The notes under the pieces: generated by a model
What the model was told of the DNA's origin: nothing
The model's database searches: none
The model's input: the letters and a program-made list of their open reading frames with translations, nothing else
Assembly: GCF_000011365.1 (NCBI RefSeq)
Contig: NC_004463.1
Location: 1,784,001 to 1,848,000 of the forward strand
Length of the DNA: 64,000 bases
Source of the DNA: Bradyrhizobium diazoefficiens USDA 110
GTDB taxonomy: Bacteria > Pseudomonadota > Alphaproteobacteria > Rhizobiales > Xanthobacteraceae
Direction: 5' to 3'
In this document: positions 10,012 to 19,355 of the stretch, piece by piece
Layout: each line of letters starts with the position of its first letter
Numbering within the stretch: the first letter of the stretch is position 1
Program-made: the position numbers and the translations under genes

Positions 10012-10850
10012 GTTTGTTCCACGGTCTTGCGGCTCGATATCGCCGCCTACTACTCCGGAGCTGCGGGTGCACTTTCCGTTCCTAACTCGGCGGCGACGAG
10101 CGCGAGCGAAGATGAGCGCCACCACTTGAACATCCTGACTCACCTCGCCTCACAGCAAACCGGCGGGGCGGACCAGGCGCTAGAAGCGACGAGCCCGCCC
10201 CTAACATTACCGCATCTGGAGACTCGGTGATGCTGCCCAGGACCGAGCAAGGGTCGTGCCGAATCGAGAATCGGAGATTCTGCAGGCGCTTCGTGGCGGG
10301 CTACAGGGTCAAGGTGTTCGCTTTGGTCTGAAAACTGATGGCCGACGGGGGCACTGTCCGTCCCAGTTGGTCCCGCCGAACTTCGGACTGCAGGCTCACG
10401 CTCGCGCCGCCAAATTGCCCCGACAACGTGCTGCCCATCACGGCCCAGCGCATTCTCTTGCACGCCCGGCCTGTACGCGATGGCGGCATTCATCCGACCT
10501 GCTAAGCACACAGAAATTTCGCCGGCGTATTGAACAGCAGGCAAGCGGGCCTTTTAATCGATCGTCTCCCTTCGGACGCGCACCCGTTCTCCAACACGCT
10601 GTGCGCGATTGAGGCTCGAAAACTACGCAATCACGAGCTCGACCATCTCCATCTCAGAATCACTGAGCCTCACGAGGAGGAGCATTCGCATGGGTAGTCG
10701 AGCAAGTAGCGAAGCTGGACTGGGGTGATTGTCAGGCTTGCCAAAGGTGCGTTCACCTCGGAGGTAATAGAGCGCCATCGACCCTATTTCACGCTTGGCG
10801 AATTGCTCAGCTAGCCGCAGATGACGGCCCGCTCTAAATGATCTTATCTC
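10012..10850. other. No supported gene
   Basis: Several overlapping open frames exist on both strands, but none shows a domain, a convincing start or family resemblance. I regard the stretch as decayed or non-coding. Confidence 0.35.
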
Positions 10851-11207
10851 TCAGCCTTTGCTGAACGATTTCGACCAGAACTGCTCCGCGAAATCCAGAT
10901 GGCACTTCATCACGTCCGAGGGAGTTTTGGAATTGGCAAGATTCTTCAGAAGATTGACCTGAGCGTGCAGAGAGGAAGCAGCCAGCTTTGACCCGTCCTT
11001 CAACGCCGCAGCGAACAGGTCTGTTGTCTCTTCGAGGGATTTTTTCCATTCCGGAGACGCAAATGAATGGCTTGATGTAGCCCTCGCTGATTCTCCAACA
11101 TCGTGCGTGGTGCCTCCCGCTTCAGAGGCTGAAGCCTGGGCGGCCCGTTCGGGCTCTGGATGGGTCTTCCGTTCGCGTTTCTCGTATTCGGGACCTCTCG
11201 CGGTCAT
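10851..11207 (-). CDS. Phasin-like protein
   Basis: A 118-residue protein with a charged, low-complexity first half (to about residue 45) and an amphipathic helical second half. The C-terminal part, including LHAQVNLLKNLANSK, SDVMKCHLDFAEQFW and FSKG, matches the pattern of phasin family proteins, which coat polyhydroxyalkanoate granules; bacteroids commonly store PHA. It is near the usual phasin length. No PHA synthesis gene is adjacent. The start could be one of several downstream codons, because the N-terminal part is not typical. Confidence 0.55.
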   Translation of the reverse strand: MTARGPEYEKRERKTHPEPERAAQASASEAGGTTHDVGESARATSSHSFASPEWKKSLEETTDLFAAALKDGSKLAASSLHAQVNLLKNLANSKTPSDVMKCHLDFAEQFWSKSFSKG

Positions 11208-11409
11208 TCAACGTCTCTCCGTCTAAACAGGATCGCAGCTCGCTGCGTGGTCTAGATCCGACCAAGAGCTTCGGAAAGTACCACAACCGGCAACATGTCG
11301 AACCTATCTCATTTGGTAGCACTTGCTCATCGGGATTGCTTAAGCGGATATCCGCACCATTTGCGGGGTATGCGAACGACCGCGAGATTTGACTGAGAAT
11401 TTCCTGCAC

Positions 11410-11994
11410 GGCATGAAGAAAGTTGGTGGCAAGGAAGTCGAGAAGGACCGCGTTCTAACACTCGACGAACTGAAGCCTTCTTTGCGATCCTCAACGATGA
11501 GGAAGCGGGCATCACGGATGGAACGCGCTTGGCGCTGAAAGTCCGTATTGCTGACAGCCCAGCGCCGGGGCGAAGTCGCGAGCATGATGCGTTCCGAGCT
11601 TCACGGCCTACACGGGGAAAAGCCCCACTGGATCATTCCCGCTGTACGGACGAAGAACAAGAAGGCGGAGCACACAGTCCCGCTCTTCCCGACTGCCGTC
11701 AAGTTGATCGAGGCGGCCTTGGAGATCGGCAAGCCAGAGAAGGGAGAGGACCAAGGCAACAGACCCGTCGTTGCCAGTCGCTTCGAAAGCGTTGGGGTGC
11801 TTGCGAGCCACTGTATGAGCCAGGCTGTGCGGCGCTTGTTGGAAGACAATGAGCTGGTAGCCTTTACGCCCCATGACCTCAGGCGTACAGCCGCGACCAT
11901 CGTTCATGCGTCTATGCGCGATGGCATATGTTCGAAGAGAAGCGAGAAGCGATTCCAGCGGATTGAAAAGCATTTAATCACAATCACCGGTTAG
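11410..11994 (+). pseudogene. Tyrosine-recombinase (integrase) catalytic-domain remnant
   Basis: The catalytic half of a phage-type integrase can be followed across three frames: RVLTLDEL, then FFAILNDEEAG in a second frame, then LTAQRRGEVASM (containing the first catalytic Arg) and FTPHDLRRTAATIV (the HxxR box) in a third. At least two frameshifts separate these pieces, and the final tyrosine motif is absent because the last frame runs into unrelated residues. The N-terminal core-binding domain is missing. It is probably the relic of an integrative element that entered this accessory region. Confidence 0.75.
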
Positions 11995-12011
11995 CAAACT
12001 TCTGCGACACT

Positions 12012-12332
12012 TCAGCTCCCCTCTCGTCTGTATCGAGCCAGTGCTGTCCGCTCCTCTGCGCTAATGCCCATGAATGTTACGCCGTTGTACCCGCCGTTTG
12101 AAAGGGCAGATCGCACGTCATCCGTCGAAGCGCCGATATCGTAAGCGATGTTAGCGAACATATATTGCTGGGTGTCGCTCTCATTGTTCGCGATCTGGGT
12201 ATTAAGGTGATTGGCGGCGCGATGCGCAACCGCGTTATAAACCCGCTTTTTTTGCGCTGCAACTTTCGGTTCACGCCACTGTAGTATCTGAGTTTTGGTT
12301 TGACGGGGAACCGAATCATGATCAGGCACCAA
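12012..12332 (-). CDS. Hypothetical protein
   Basis: An open frame of 106 residues with no domain that I recognise. The middle is rich in Ala, Asn and Gln (HRAANHLNTQIANNESDT) and the C-terminus is charged. It lies in decayed accessory DNA, between the integrase remnant and another small frame on the same strand. Coding status is uncertain. Confidence 0.3.
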   Translation of the reverse strand: MVPDHDSVPRQTKTQILQWREPKVAAQKKRVYNAVAHRAANHLNTQIANNESDTQQYMFANIAYDIGASTDDVRSALSNGGYNGVTFMGISAEERTALARYRREGS

Positions 12333-12358
12333 ACACGCCAGCGCCCACGAGACGCCCT

Positions 12359-12595
12359 CTAGAAGAGCGCGTATGCGTGCAGCGATCTTGCCTGCCTCCT
12401 TCGGCCCAGGTTGAGTTTCACGCTATCGAGTATGCCCAACACTGCCTGAGCCTCCTCGGCATCAAACGTCGCGACTTGGCGATCTGCCGGGCTCAAAGAC
12501 TGATCGGCGGCCCGGGCCTGATTGGCTGCAAGCACCTCAAGCGCTTGCGACCGCAGGGCTGTGATCTGCCGAAGATTTCGAGTGTTGATTGTCAC
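12359..12595 (-). CDS. Hypothetical small helical protein
   Basis: A 78-residue frame, mostly Ala/Gln/Leu-rich and predicted helical (ALRSQALEVLAANQARAADQ). It lies 26 bp upstream of, and on the same strand as, the 12012-12332 frame, so the two could be co-transcribed. I do not recognise a family. Confidence 0.3.
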   Translation of the reverse strand: MTINTRNLRQITALRSQALEVLAANQARAADQSLSPADRQVATFDAEEAQAVLGILDSVKLNLGRRRQARSLHAYALF

Positions 12596-12621
12596 CGCCC
12601 ATTCGGACCCACAGTAGATAG

Positions 12622-12772
12622 CTGCACGTGACTCGGCGCTTTGACGTGAACCGAGGAAGCGCTGTCCCTACCACTCACCGCTAACTTCACCATGGTCAGC
12701 CCAAGCAGCGGAAGAAGCTAACCGGGATGCATATTCGGCGAACGCCCCTATCACAACTACCAGGATTGGTCG
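12622..12772. repeat. Accessory repeat, copy A (~150 bp)
   Basis: Contains CACGTGACTCGGCGCT, then GAAGCGCTGTCCCTACCAC, then AAGCAGCGGAAGAAGCT, then CACAACTACCAGGA in that order. The same ordered blocks recur at 14265-14402 and 14519-14684. No transposase is associated. Confidence 0.6.
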
Positions 12773-12896
12773 TAGCCAGCGCTTGGCGATCAGTTGTGAT
12801 CTTAGGCAGTATGGCCGCGCCACTAGCGGCGAACCGGCTGCGTCGACAAGAGAATGCACAAGCGCATCGCGCTCTCATCCTGATTGTCGCGCTATA

Positions 12897-13082
12897 GGAG
12901 TTCGTCTCGATACGCTCAACGAAGCCGTCAACAGTTCCGAACTGAAGCTGACAGGCAACGATTTCCACAAGCTGGCCGGAAAGTCCGTGCGCTACACGAT
13001 TCACATCAATGGCCCGTGGTGCATCACATTCGAGTTTGAAGGAGGCGATGCATTCAAGGTTGACTTTGAACAGTACCACTGA
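12897..13082 (+). pseudogene. higB: HigB-type toxin remnant
   Basis: The C-terminal two-thirds of a HigB/RelE-superfamily ribosome-dependent mRNA interferase: RLDTLNEAVNSSEL..., GNDFHKLAGKSVRYTIHINGPW and ITFEFEGGDAFKVDFEQYH follow the family pattern (LPGN..L.G...YSIRIN.QWRICF...VE..DYH). The N-terminal strand and helix are not found in frame upstream, where the sequence is degenerate. The higA remnant follows at once, in the order of classical higBA operons. Confidence 0.65.
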
Positions 13083-13133
13083 ACGCAGAATACCGAATAA
13101 GCCATGAGGGCTCCGACATGCTGGAGAGCATCA

Positions 13134-13439
13134 ATGGCAGAGCAGAAGGCTAAGCGCGATCCTAACCGCTGCCCGTCTCATCCGGGCGCCGTCCTTGATG
13201 AAATTCTACAGTACATCAGGAAGTCTAAGACCGAGATTGCAGAAGCGCTGGGATTCCAGGCAGCATCTGCACGACATCCTCGCGGAGAAGAAGCCGGTCA
13301 GTCCGAACGTGGCCGCCCGGATTGGAAAGCCGGTCGGCAACGGCCCGGCCATCTAGCTTCGTTTGCAGGCAGCCCCCGATGCGTGGCACGCCGACGCGAA
13401 GTTGATGTCAGCGAGATCAAGATGCTGGAACCGGCTTAG
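13134..13439 (+). pseudogene. higA: HigA-type antitoxin remnant
   Basis: Starts MAEQKAKRDPNRCPSHPG from an ATG with GGAGA upstream. It then shows HPGAVLDEILQYI and SKTEIAEALGF, the start of the HigA/XRE helix-turn-helix. The frame is lost at about 13255. The remainder (LHDILAEKKPVSPNVAARIG) continues in another frame and then meets a TAG where the family has the Trp of the SPEFWL region. One frameshift plus one nonsense change make it inactive. Toxin and antitoxin are both broken, which is a viable end state. Confidence 0.7.
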
Positions 13440-13472
13440 GGCGACGAGTCCGGGTGCGGGGTCGCCCAAACG

Positions 13473-14012
13473 GTGCCGCAAGCGATGGTAGCCAGCCCGT
13501 CCTCGAAGACAGGGGCTGGCCACCTTTACGCCCGAGAGGTTCAAATTCCCCAAGGTGCTACCATTGTATGGTGGAGAAGAACTGGAGAGCACCTACCAGT
13601 ACCGGTGGGGTGCCGCGCCCCGCGTGCATGTCATATTGAAGCGCTCGGCCCGCAACTGTTCGAGCTGGCTCCGCTCATAGGAGTAACCGCCGTGCCTAGG
13701 ACCGATGTGGGGGCGGCAATCCAAGCATTCACGGACTACGCCCGTAGGCCAAGCCATACCCCGGCAGAAGACACCTACGGGCCACAGCGAACTGAAGAGC
13801 AGCTGGCCGCTCGGCGATTCCGGGTTGAAGTTATCTGCTCAAAAATGGACGCGGTGGCGGAGTGCCCTCTTTCGACCTTAGCCGAATTCGAGGCGCTCAG
13901 ACGCGAGATGGGAAAAGATTTTCCCCCAACGCCACCCGCTTTACTCAACCATGTAGTGGACGCATTTTTACGTTGTGGGTCCTACCCGCGCGGCCGGATG
14001 ACCGACCCTTAA
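13473..14012 (+). CDS. Hypothetical protein
   Basis: A 179-residue frame from a GTG. I recognise no domain. The C-terminal half (TLAEFEALRREMGKDFPPTP) looks like a soluble helical segment; the first part is less protein-like and the true start may be internal. It is followed after 16 bp by another small frame on the same strand. Confidence 0.35.
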   Translation: MPQAMVASPSSKTGAGHLYAREVQIPQGATIVWWRRTGEHLPVPVGCRAPRACHIEALGPQLFELAPLIGVTAVPRTDVGAAIQAFTDYARRPSHTPAEDTYGPQRTEEQLAARRFRVEVICSKMDAVAECPLSTLAEFEALRREMGKDFPPTPPALLNHVVDAFLRCGSYPRGRMTDP

Positions 14013-14028
14013 TCGTGGACGGAGCCAA

Positions 14029-14244
14029 ATGATGCTTGGCACGTTCTCGCTGCACAAGATCGACCACGCTATACGCGACCTGGAACAAAAAGTCGCCCAC
14101 GGCGCGGAAATCAGCCGCGAGGAGCTTGCGAGCGGACTGCGGATTACGAAGCATCTTCGAGATGAACTCGAAGTGGCGCTCAAGGTGATCGATGGCCTAA
14201 AGGATCATACCGGTCCCGGGTCGACAGGCCGCACAAGGTGGTAG
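14029..14244 (+). CDS. Small charged helical protein
   Basis: A 71-residue frame from an ATG with GGAG upstream. The sequence is almost wholly helical and charged (DHAIRDLEQKVAHGAEISRE, LRDELEVALKVIDGLKDH), as in small accessory proteins of mobile elements. Family unknown. It is probably coupled to the preceding frame. Confidence 0.42.
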   Translation: MMLGTFSLHKIDHAIRDLEQKVAHGAEISREELASGLRITKHLRDELEVALKVIDGLKDHTGPGSTGRTRW

Positions 14245-14264
14245 CCGCGACCTAAACAGCGGGA

Positions 14265-14402
14265 ACGTTAGCGGCCACGTGGCTCGGCGCCCGCTTGGAG
14301 AAAAAGCGCTCTCCCTACCACGCGCCAGCCTCAAACAGCGGAAGAAGCTGACGGTGGGATACATTCATCGCAAAAAGCCGTGGCACAACTACCAGAACCG
14401 GG
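14265..14402. repeat. Accessory repeat, copy B
   Basis: Blocks GTTAGCGGCCACGTGGCTCG, AAAGCGCTCTCCCTACCACG, CAGCGGAAGAAGCTGACGG and CACAACTACCAGAACCGGGG appear in the same order as in copies A and C. Confidence 0.6.
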
Positions 14403-14518
14403 GTTGCAGCCTCGCGGGGCTCGGGGATCAGCCTCAGATCGCAGGCAGTGCGGGTGAGACTCGGCGCCGTTCGGTTGCGCCGGAGCGGACGCTGTCCCTG
14501 CCCCGCCCGCACTGCCGA

Positions 14519-14684
14519 TAGTTAGCGGTCACGTGACTCGGCGCTCAAGTAACCCCCACGCATACACAGGGGAAGCGCTGTCCCTGCCACGCGCCGCTAA
14601 CCCCCACACGGCCAGCCTCAAAGCAGCGGAAGAAGCTGACCGGGAGGTCATCGCTCGCAGAACGAGCGTAACTTACAGAACCGG
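14519..14684. repeat. Accessory repeat, copy C
   Basis: Blocks GTTAGCGGTCACGTGACTCG, GAAGCGCTGTCCCTGCCACG, AGCAGCGGAAGAAGCTGACC and ACAGAACCGGGAATGG lie in the same order as in copies A and B. A weaker, partly inverted relative may lie at 14740-14870. Otherwise 14245-15190 holds no gene that I can support. Confidence 0.6.
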
Positions 14685-14911
14685 GAATGGCCCGTGATTT
14701 AGAAGCAGTGGGCGCGACACGGTGCCGACCGACCAGGGGGGCTGAGTTGAAGCACCTGCCGCATCCGCACTGCTGGTGAGTTTAGCGGAAGGTGACACTC
14801 CACCCCACTGCTCTGGAAACCCCAGCAATGTCCGTGCCACCCCCGCTAAACCCAACAACCAATTATTGGGACTAGCTTACTGAAAGCTGACGAGACTGCG
14901 CGCCCATTCAC

Positions 14912-14940
14912 AAAACGAAAAGCGGCCCACGGGGCCGCTT
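14912..14940 (-). terminator. Hairpin, terminator-like on the minus strand
   Basis: A perfect 9-bp inverted repeat (AAGCGGCCC / GGGCCGCTT) with a 3-nt loop. On the minus strand it is followed by TTTTCGTTTTG, giving the look of a Rho-independent terminator for leftward transcription. No intact gene now reads into it. Confidence 0.45.
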
Positions 14941-15189
14941 GCCGTGGAGACAATAAAGACGTTCAGGCCGCAGACGAAAGGCGTTCGGCTCGCTTACGAT
15001 CAGCGGCAGCCGCACCACGACGACGGCCCGGATCGGCAGTTCTGTGCGTCAAGTTCAGCAAAATCGATTATGGGATCCGGCCGAGCCATCCCCTCGGAGC
15101 CGCCGTCGCTCGCTTGCGCAAAAGCGTAGCCCTGGCGAGCGACGGCGGCGGAGAGGGGGGCGTGCATCCCCTTGGTGGGCCTGAGCATC

Positions 15190-15405
15190 GTCAGGCCGCC
15201 GGCGTAGCGCCTCCTTGTGCTCCTTCGGCAGATCCATGTTTAGATGGCGATGGTCCTCGAGCCAGGCCTCATGGCGCTCGACGGTCAGCGCCCGTACCAG
15301 CCTTAAACAGCTCTCGGCATTGGGGAGGATTCGCACGACATAGGTTCGCCGCCTGATCTCCTCGTTGAGGCGATCGAGCAAATTGGTGAGATGTCTCGGT
15401 GCCAA
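15190..15405 (-). pseudogene. IS256-family (Mutator-type) transposase C-terminal fragment
   Basis: About 70 residues match the C-terminus of IS256-type transposases: HLTNLLDRLNEEIRRRTYVV, ILPNAESCLRLVRAL and a Trp-containing helix ending in NMD. The rest of the gene is missing upstream, and the frame continues into unrelated sequence downstream. Confidence 0.75.
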
Positions 15406-15408
15406 CGT

Positions 15409-15880
15409 TCCCGCTGCGGTGTTCTACATCGTGGAGTATGGTGCGACCATCGGGACAGCGGCACCGGGAGCACGAAGTGCGGGCAGGCCGATGTTATTCC
15501 AGAGCCGAGAGCTCGAGTTAGTAGCTGGCGGCCGCCTCCGTGATGGGCTCGAGTATCCCGAGGTCACGCGGGTCGAACTCGATCGAGCGGCGCCCCCTCC
15601 ACCGGCGTATCGGCGCGGCCCGCGCCCATCTGCGCCATGTGCATCGCGATTCTCCGCGCGCGCTCACCTGCTGCGGACCTCACCATCGAGATCGAGCTCG
15701 GAGGGGGATGGCATCCGCTGCGAGACTCATGCCCAGGGCACGGCCGTCGAGAGGTGTCCGGGGCTGGAGAACATCTGCATTCTGCAGCGCGTCGTCGGTC
15801 ATAAGGTCACCTGCAGGCGGTACGATCGCGCGAACGATGTTCTTGTCGATATCGCCCCTCCAGCCTGGAGGTCGGGAGTA
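15409..15880. other. No supported gene
   Basis: Open on the plus strand in the frame of the next gene, but the translation before residue MRWGSND is Arg/Pro-rich and not protein-like. I see no recognisable feature. Confidence 0.35.
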
Positions 15881-16390
15881 ATGAGATGGGGAAGTAATGA
15901 CATGGATTGGCGCCGCGACCTCATGCTGTGGCACCCGCGTCTGTTCCTCACGACGGCCGAGGAGCCTAGTCGCTCGTTCGGCTACCCGCACTGCGAGCGA
16001 GGGTGGCAGGATATCCTGGTCCGGCTCTGTCGCAGGATCGAAGTCGCGCTCCGCGACGGCGAGACCTTCGAATTCGTCCGCATCAAGCAGAAGATGGGCA
16101 TCCTGCTCGTCGACTGGGACACCGAAGCCTCGAAGTCCACCGAGTCCGCGATCGGCCATGCAGTTGACCTGGCCGTCGCCCGCTCCGCCTGCACCTGCGA
16201 GATTTGCGGCGCGGAAGGCCGGCTGCATGCCAACAAAGGGTGGCTCGAAACCCGCTGCGCAGAGCACGCGGCCGGCGATCCAGTGCCGCCCCACTTGGGG
16301 CAGGGCTTCGACAACGTCCGCCGGCTGCGCCGCCGGCGAGGCCAGGCCAGCGTTTACTACGCGCTTACGACCGCGACGCCGACACTTTGA
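15881..16390 (+). CDS. Hypothetical protein with a cysteine cluster
   Basis: About 169 residues from the ATG at 15881 (alternative ATG at 15902). The first part (DLMLWHPRLFL, GWQDILVRLCRRIE) is well-behaved soluble protein. The C-terminal part contains CTCEICGAEGRLH...WLETRCAEH, a C-x-C-x2-C...C arrangement that could bind zinc. Proteins of this general look occur in rhizobial accessory regions, but I cannot give a family name. It is immediately followed by an IS66 remnant. Confidence 0.5.
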   Translation: MRWGSNDMDWRRDLMLWHPRLFLTTAEEPSRSFGYPHCERGWQDILVRLCRRIEVALRDGETFEFVRIKQKMGILLVDWDTEASKSTESAIGHAVDLAVARSACTCEICGAEGRLHANKGWLETRCAEHAAGDPVPPHLGQGFDNVRRLRRRRGQASVYYALTTATPTL

Positions 16391-16497
16391 CCGAGGTGCC
16401 GCCGCCCTCGCCGCAGCAGGAGCGCTAAGATGGCCAGATTTCGCTGTAGCGCCTAGGACCAGCAAGGCGAGTTCACCTAGCCGCGCCGGCGAATGCG

Positions 16498-17037
16498 CCG
16501 TCCGGCATCTCAATGGCTATCGCGGCATCCTCCAAGTGGATGGCTACGCCGCCTATAACAAGCTCGCGCGATCCGATCGCGGCGATGATGGCATCACGTT
16601 GGCCGGCTGCTGGTCACACAGCCGGCGCAAGTTCTATGAGCTGCATGTTGCAGGGAGCTCGGAAGTGGCAACGGCGACGCTCGAGCGGATGGCGAAGCTC
16701 TGGCAGGTCGAGAAGACCGTGCGCGGTCAAAGCCCCGACGCCCGCGTTGCCGCGCGCCAGCAAGCCTCCGCGGCTGTCGTCGCAGATCTCTTCGATCTCT
16801 GGCAGCAGACCTTGCGGCGGATCTCCGGCAAATCAAACTGGCCGAGGCGATCCGCTATGCTGTCTCGCGCCGTGCCATCTTCGAACGCTTCCTGCTCGAC
16901 GGCCGCATCGAGCTCGACTCCAACATCGTCGAGCGCGCCATCAGACCGCAGACAATTACAAGAAAGAATAGCCTGTTCGCGGGCAGCGACGGCGGCGGAC
17001 GAACCTGGGCGACCATCGCAACACTGCTGCAGACTGC
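16498..17037 (+). pseudogene. IS66-family transposase (TnpC) C-terminal remnant
   Basis: Shows GILQVDGYAAYNKL and CWSHSRRKFYE, typical of the IS66 DDE domain, then after a frameshift near 16830 KLAEAIRYAVSRR, ELDSNIVERAIRP and LFAGSDGGGRTWA. The N-terminal half is gone. The 3' end is cut by the IS21 element that begins at 17035, and the missing tail is not found on the other side of that element. Confidence 0.8.
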
Positions 17038-17131
17038 GGATTTCACGGATCGTGAGCATCGATTTCGCGCGATCGTGAGCACTGAATTCAGACGATCGTG
17101 AGCAGCCCGCTACGGCCGATGGGAGATAGAG

Positions 17132-17842
17132 TCAGTGTTCTGGTTGGCCGTCAAGGGTGATGGTTTTGGCGCTGCGTTTTCGCATGCTTTCTCCGGTGAG
17201 CTGGAGGCGGTGGGCGTTGTGGACGAGGCGATCGAGAATGGCGTCGGCGACCGTGGGGTCCCCAATGGCTCCATGCCAGGTGTCCACGGGGAGCTGACGC
17301 GTGACGATGGTGGATGCGCGGCCATGTCGGTCCTCGAGGATTTCGAGCAGATCGCGGCGTTCCGCGGCGGTGAGCACCGATAGTCCCCAATCATCCAAAA
17401 TCAGAAGCTGAGCGCGGCCGAGGCTTTTGAGGAGCCGGGCGTAGCGTCCGTCTCCGCGCGCGAGCGCGAGCGCCTCGAACAGCCTTGGAACGCGATGATA
17501 GAGGACTGATCGGTTGTCGCGGCAGGCCTTGTGGCCGAGCGCGCAGGCTAACCAACTTTTGCCCAGGCCGGTTGCCCCGGTGACGAGCAAATTCTCGTGG
17601 CGATCGATCCAGCGACCTTCGACGAGTTTGGCGAAAACGGCGCGGTCGATGCCCCGCGGGGTGCGCAGATCGACGTCCTCGACGCAAGCAGTCTGGCGCA
17701 GTGCGGCGATCTTGAGGCGCGTGGTGAGCCGCCTGGTGTCGCGTTCGGCGGCTTCGCGGTCGACCAACAGGCCGATGCGATCTTCGAACGGCAGGGCTTC
17801 GAGATCGGGCGATCGGCGCTGCTCCTCGAAGGCCTTGGCCAT
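17132..17842 (-). CDS. istB: IS21-family ATP-binding helper protein IstB
   Basis: A 236-residue AAA+ ATPase that assists the IstA transposase in target selection. The Walker A motif is GATGLGKSWLA, Walker B is LLILDDWG, and the IstB box follows. The start is the ATG at 17842, 5 bp after the istA stop. It matches the second copy at the right edge of the window over the part visible there. Confidence 0.88.
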   Translation of the reverse strand: MAKAFEEQRRSPDLEALPFEDRIGLLVDREAAERDTRRLTTRLKIAALRQTACVEDVDLRTPRGIDRAVFAKLVEGRWIDRHENLLVTGATGLGKSWLACALGHKACRDNRSVLYHRVPRLFEALALARGDGRYARLLKSLGRAQLLILDDWGLSVLTAAERRDLLEILEDRHGRASTIVTRQLPVDTWHGAIGDPTVADAILDRLVHNAHRLQLTGESMRKRSAKTITLDGQPEH

Positions 17843-17847
17843 TCCGG

Positions 17848-19227
17848 TCAGTCGGCGCCGTAGCTTTTGACGAGCGCCAGAATGCCAAGGCAGGTTCGAA
17901 AGCCTTGTTCTGGATGGGGCCGGGCGTCGATCACGGCCTGGAAAAACGCTGCTGTCGAAGGACCGATCCGCTCGCCGGCGGCGATCACCGCGGCGGGGGT
18001 CCATTCGCCGTAGCGGCGATGGGCGCTGGGCATGTGGTCGGCGATGGTGGTGTGTCCGCGTCGGTTGGGCGCGCGGGCATGGCTGGCGATCCGCTGGCCC
18101 TTGTGGAAGATCTCGACCGTCCGATCGTCGATACGGGCATCGACCAGCTCGCCAATCAGACGATACGGCGCGGAGTACCAATGGCCGTCGACCTCGACAT
18201 GATAATCGGGAGCGAGGCGGCAGCGCTTCCAGCGTGCGAAGGCATAAGGCTGATCTGGCAGCGGGGTTAGCTTGGGTTTGTCGAGTTCGGCAAACAGTTC
18301 GGCGCGGCTTGAGCCGAAGCCACGCATTTGACGAGCATTGAGTTCGTCGACGAGTGTCTTGATGGCGGCGTTGAGCTCGGCCCGGGAAAAGAAGCGCTGA
18401 TTGCGCAGCCGGGCCAGAATCCAGCGCTGGGCGATTTGCACCGCGACCTCGACCTTCGCCTTGTCTTTTGGGCGCCGCGGCCGTGCGGCGAGAATGGCCG
18501 TGCCGTAATGGCTCGCCATCTCGGCATAAGTGCGATTGAGGCCGGGATCGTAGCGGTCGGGGTTGCTGACGGCGGCTTTGAGGTTGTCGCAGACCACGAA
18601 CGTCGGCGTTCCGCTCAAAAACGTGAACAAGTTGACGTGGGCCCGGATCCAGTCGGCCAAGCTCTCGCTGGGGCAGGCCTCGGCGTAGGTGTAGTTCGAA
18701 GCGCCCATCGCCGCGACGAACAGCTTCATCGGCTGCACTTCCCCGGTCAGGGGATCGACGATGTCGATGGTGTCGCCGGCGAAATCCACGAACACCTTCT
18801 CGCCGCCCAGATGAATCTGCCGCATCGAAGGTCGGACCCGCCCCTTCCAGGCCTCGTAGGTAGTGCAGAACCACGTGTACCCGAAACCGTCGGGATTAAC
18901 GGCGCGATACTCCTCCCAGAGCAGGCGACGGGTTACGTTGCGCCGGCGGAGCTCTTTATCGATGTAGCTCCAGTCGGGCACCGGCCGCTGCGGGCTCTGA
19001 GACGCTGGTCGTGGGGCCGGGAAAAGCAAAAGCTCCAGGTCTTCATCGGTCATTCCCTCCGGAAGCGGCCAGCTCAACCCAGCAGAGCGGGCGCGGCTCA
19101 GGTAGCTGTGCACAACGCCGTTGCTGACGCCCACGCTCCGCGCGATGGCCCGCTCTGGCAGGCCTTGAAAATGTTTTAACCGAAGGACTTCCTTGATCCG
19201 GCGCATCGACAATCTCTGGGTAGGCAT
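17848..19227 (-). CDS. istA: IS21-family transposase IstA
   Basis: A 459-residue transposase with an N-terminal helix-turn-helix (LKHFQGLPERAIARSVGVSN) and a DDE/RNase H-like core seen in KVFVDFAGDT, VVCDNLKAAV and [11 protein letters not shown]. It is full length and looks functional. It differs from copy 2 at very few residues, for example Ile versus Met after AGDT and Glu versus Lys after RYG. Confidence 0.9.
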   Translation of the reverse strand: MPTQRLSMRRIKEVLRLKHFQGLPERAIARSVGVSNGVVHSYLSRARSAGLSWPLPEGMTDEDLELLLFPAPRPASQSPQRPVPDWSYIDKELRRRNVTRRLLWEEYRAVNPDGFGYTWFCTTYEAWKGRVRPSMRQIHLGGEKVFVDFAGDTIDIVDPLTGEVQPMKLFVAAMGASNYTYAEACPSESLADWIRAHVNLFTFLSGTPTFVVCDNLKAAVSNPDRYDPGLNRTYAEMASHYGTAILAARPRRPKDKAKVEVAVQIAQRWILARLRNQRFFSRAELNAAIKTLVDELNARQMRGFGSSRAELFAELDKPKLTPLPDQPYAFARWKRCRLAPDYHVEVDGHWYSAPYRLIGELVDARIDDRTVEIFHKGQRIASHARAPNRRGHTTIADHMPSAHRRYGEWTPAAVIAAGERIGPSTAAFFQAVIDARPHPEQGFRTCLGILALVKSYGAD

Positions 19228-19355
19228 TGGACTTCCTCGTTAACCACGAGGTCATCCCTAAGCCGGTTGAGTTGTCGGCCGAAGCGCTGCAAGGCTCCGA
19301 AAGCCTTGCTCACGATCCCGCGAAATCGTTGCTCACGATCCCCTGAAATCCGCGC

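Noticed and set aside
10140..10544. 134-codon minus-strand frame
   Set aside because: No recognisable motif, overlapped by frames on the other strand, and located in decayed DNA.
17843..18874. IstB-frame extension upstream (580 codons in total)
   Set aside because: The true istB begins at the ATG at 17842. The upstream part is another frame of istA and is Arg-rich.
18328..19179. Long open frame opposite istA (and its mirror at 62460-63311)
   Set aside because: Antisense shadow of istA; it appears identically in both copies because the element is repeated.
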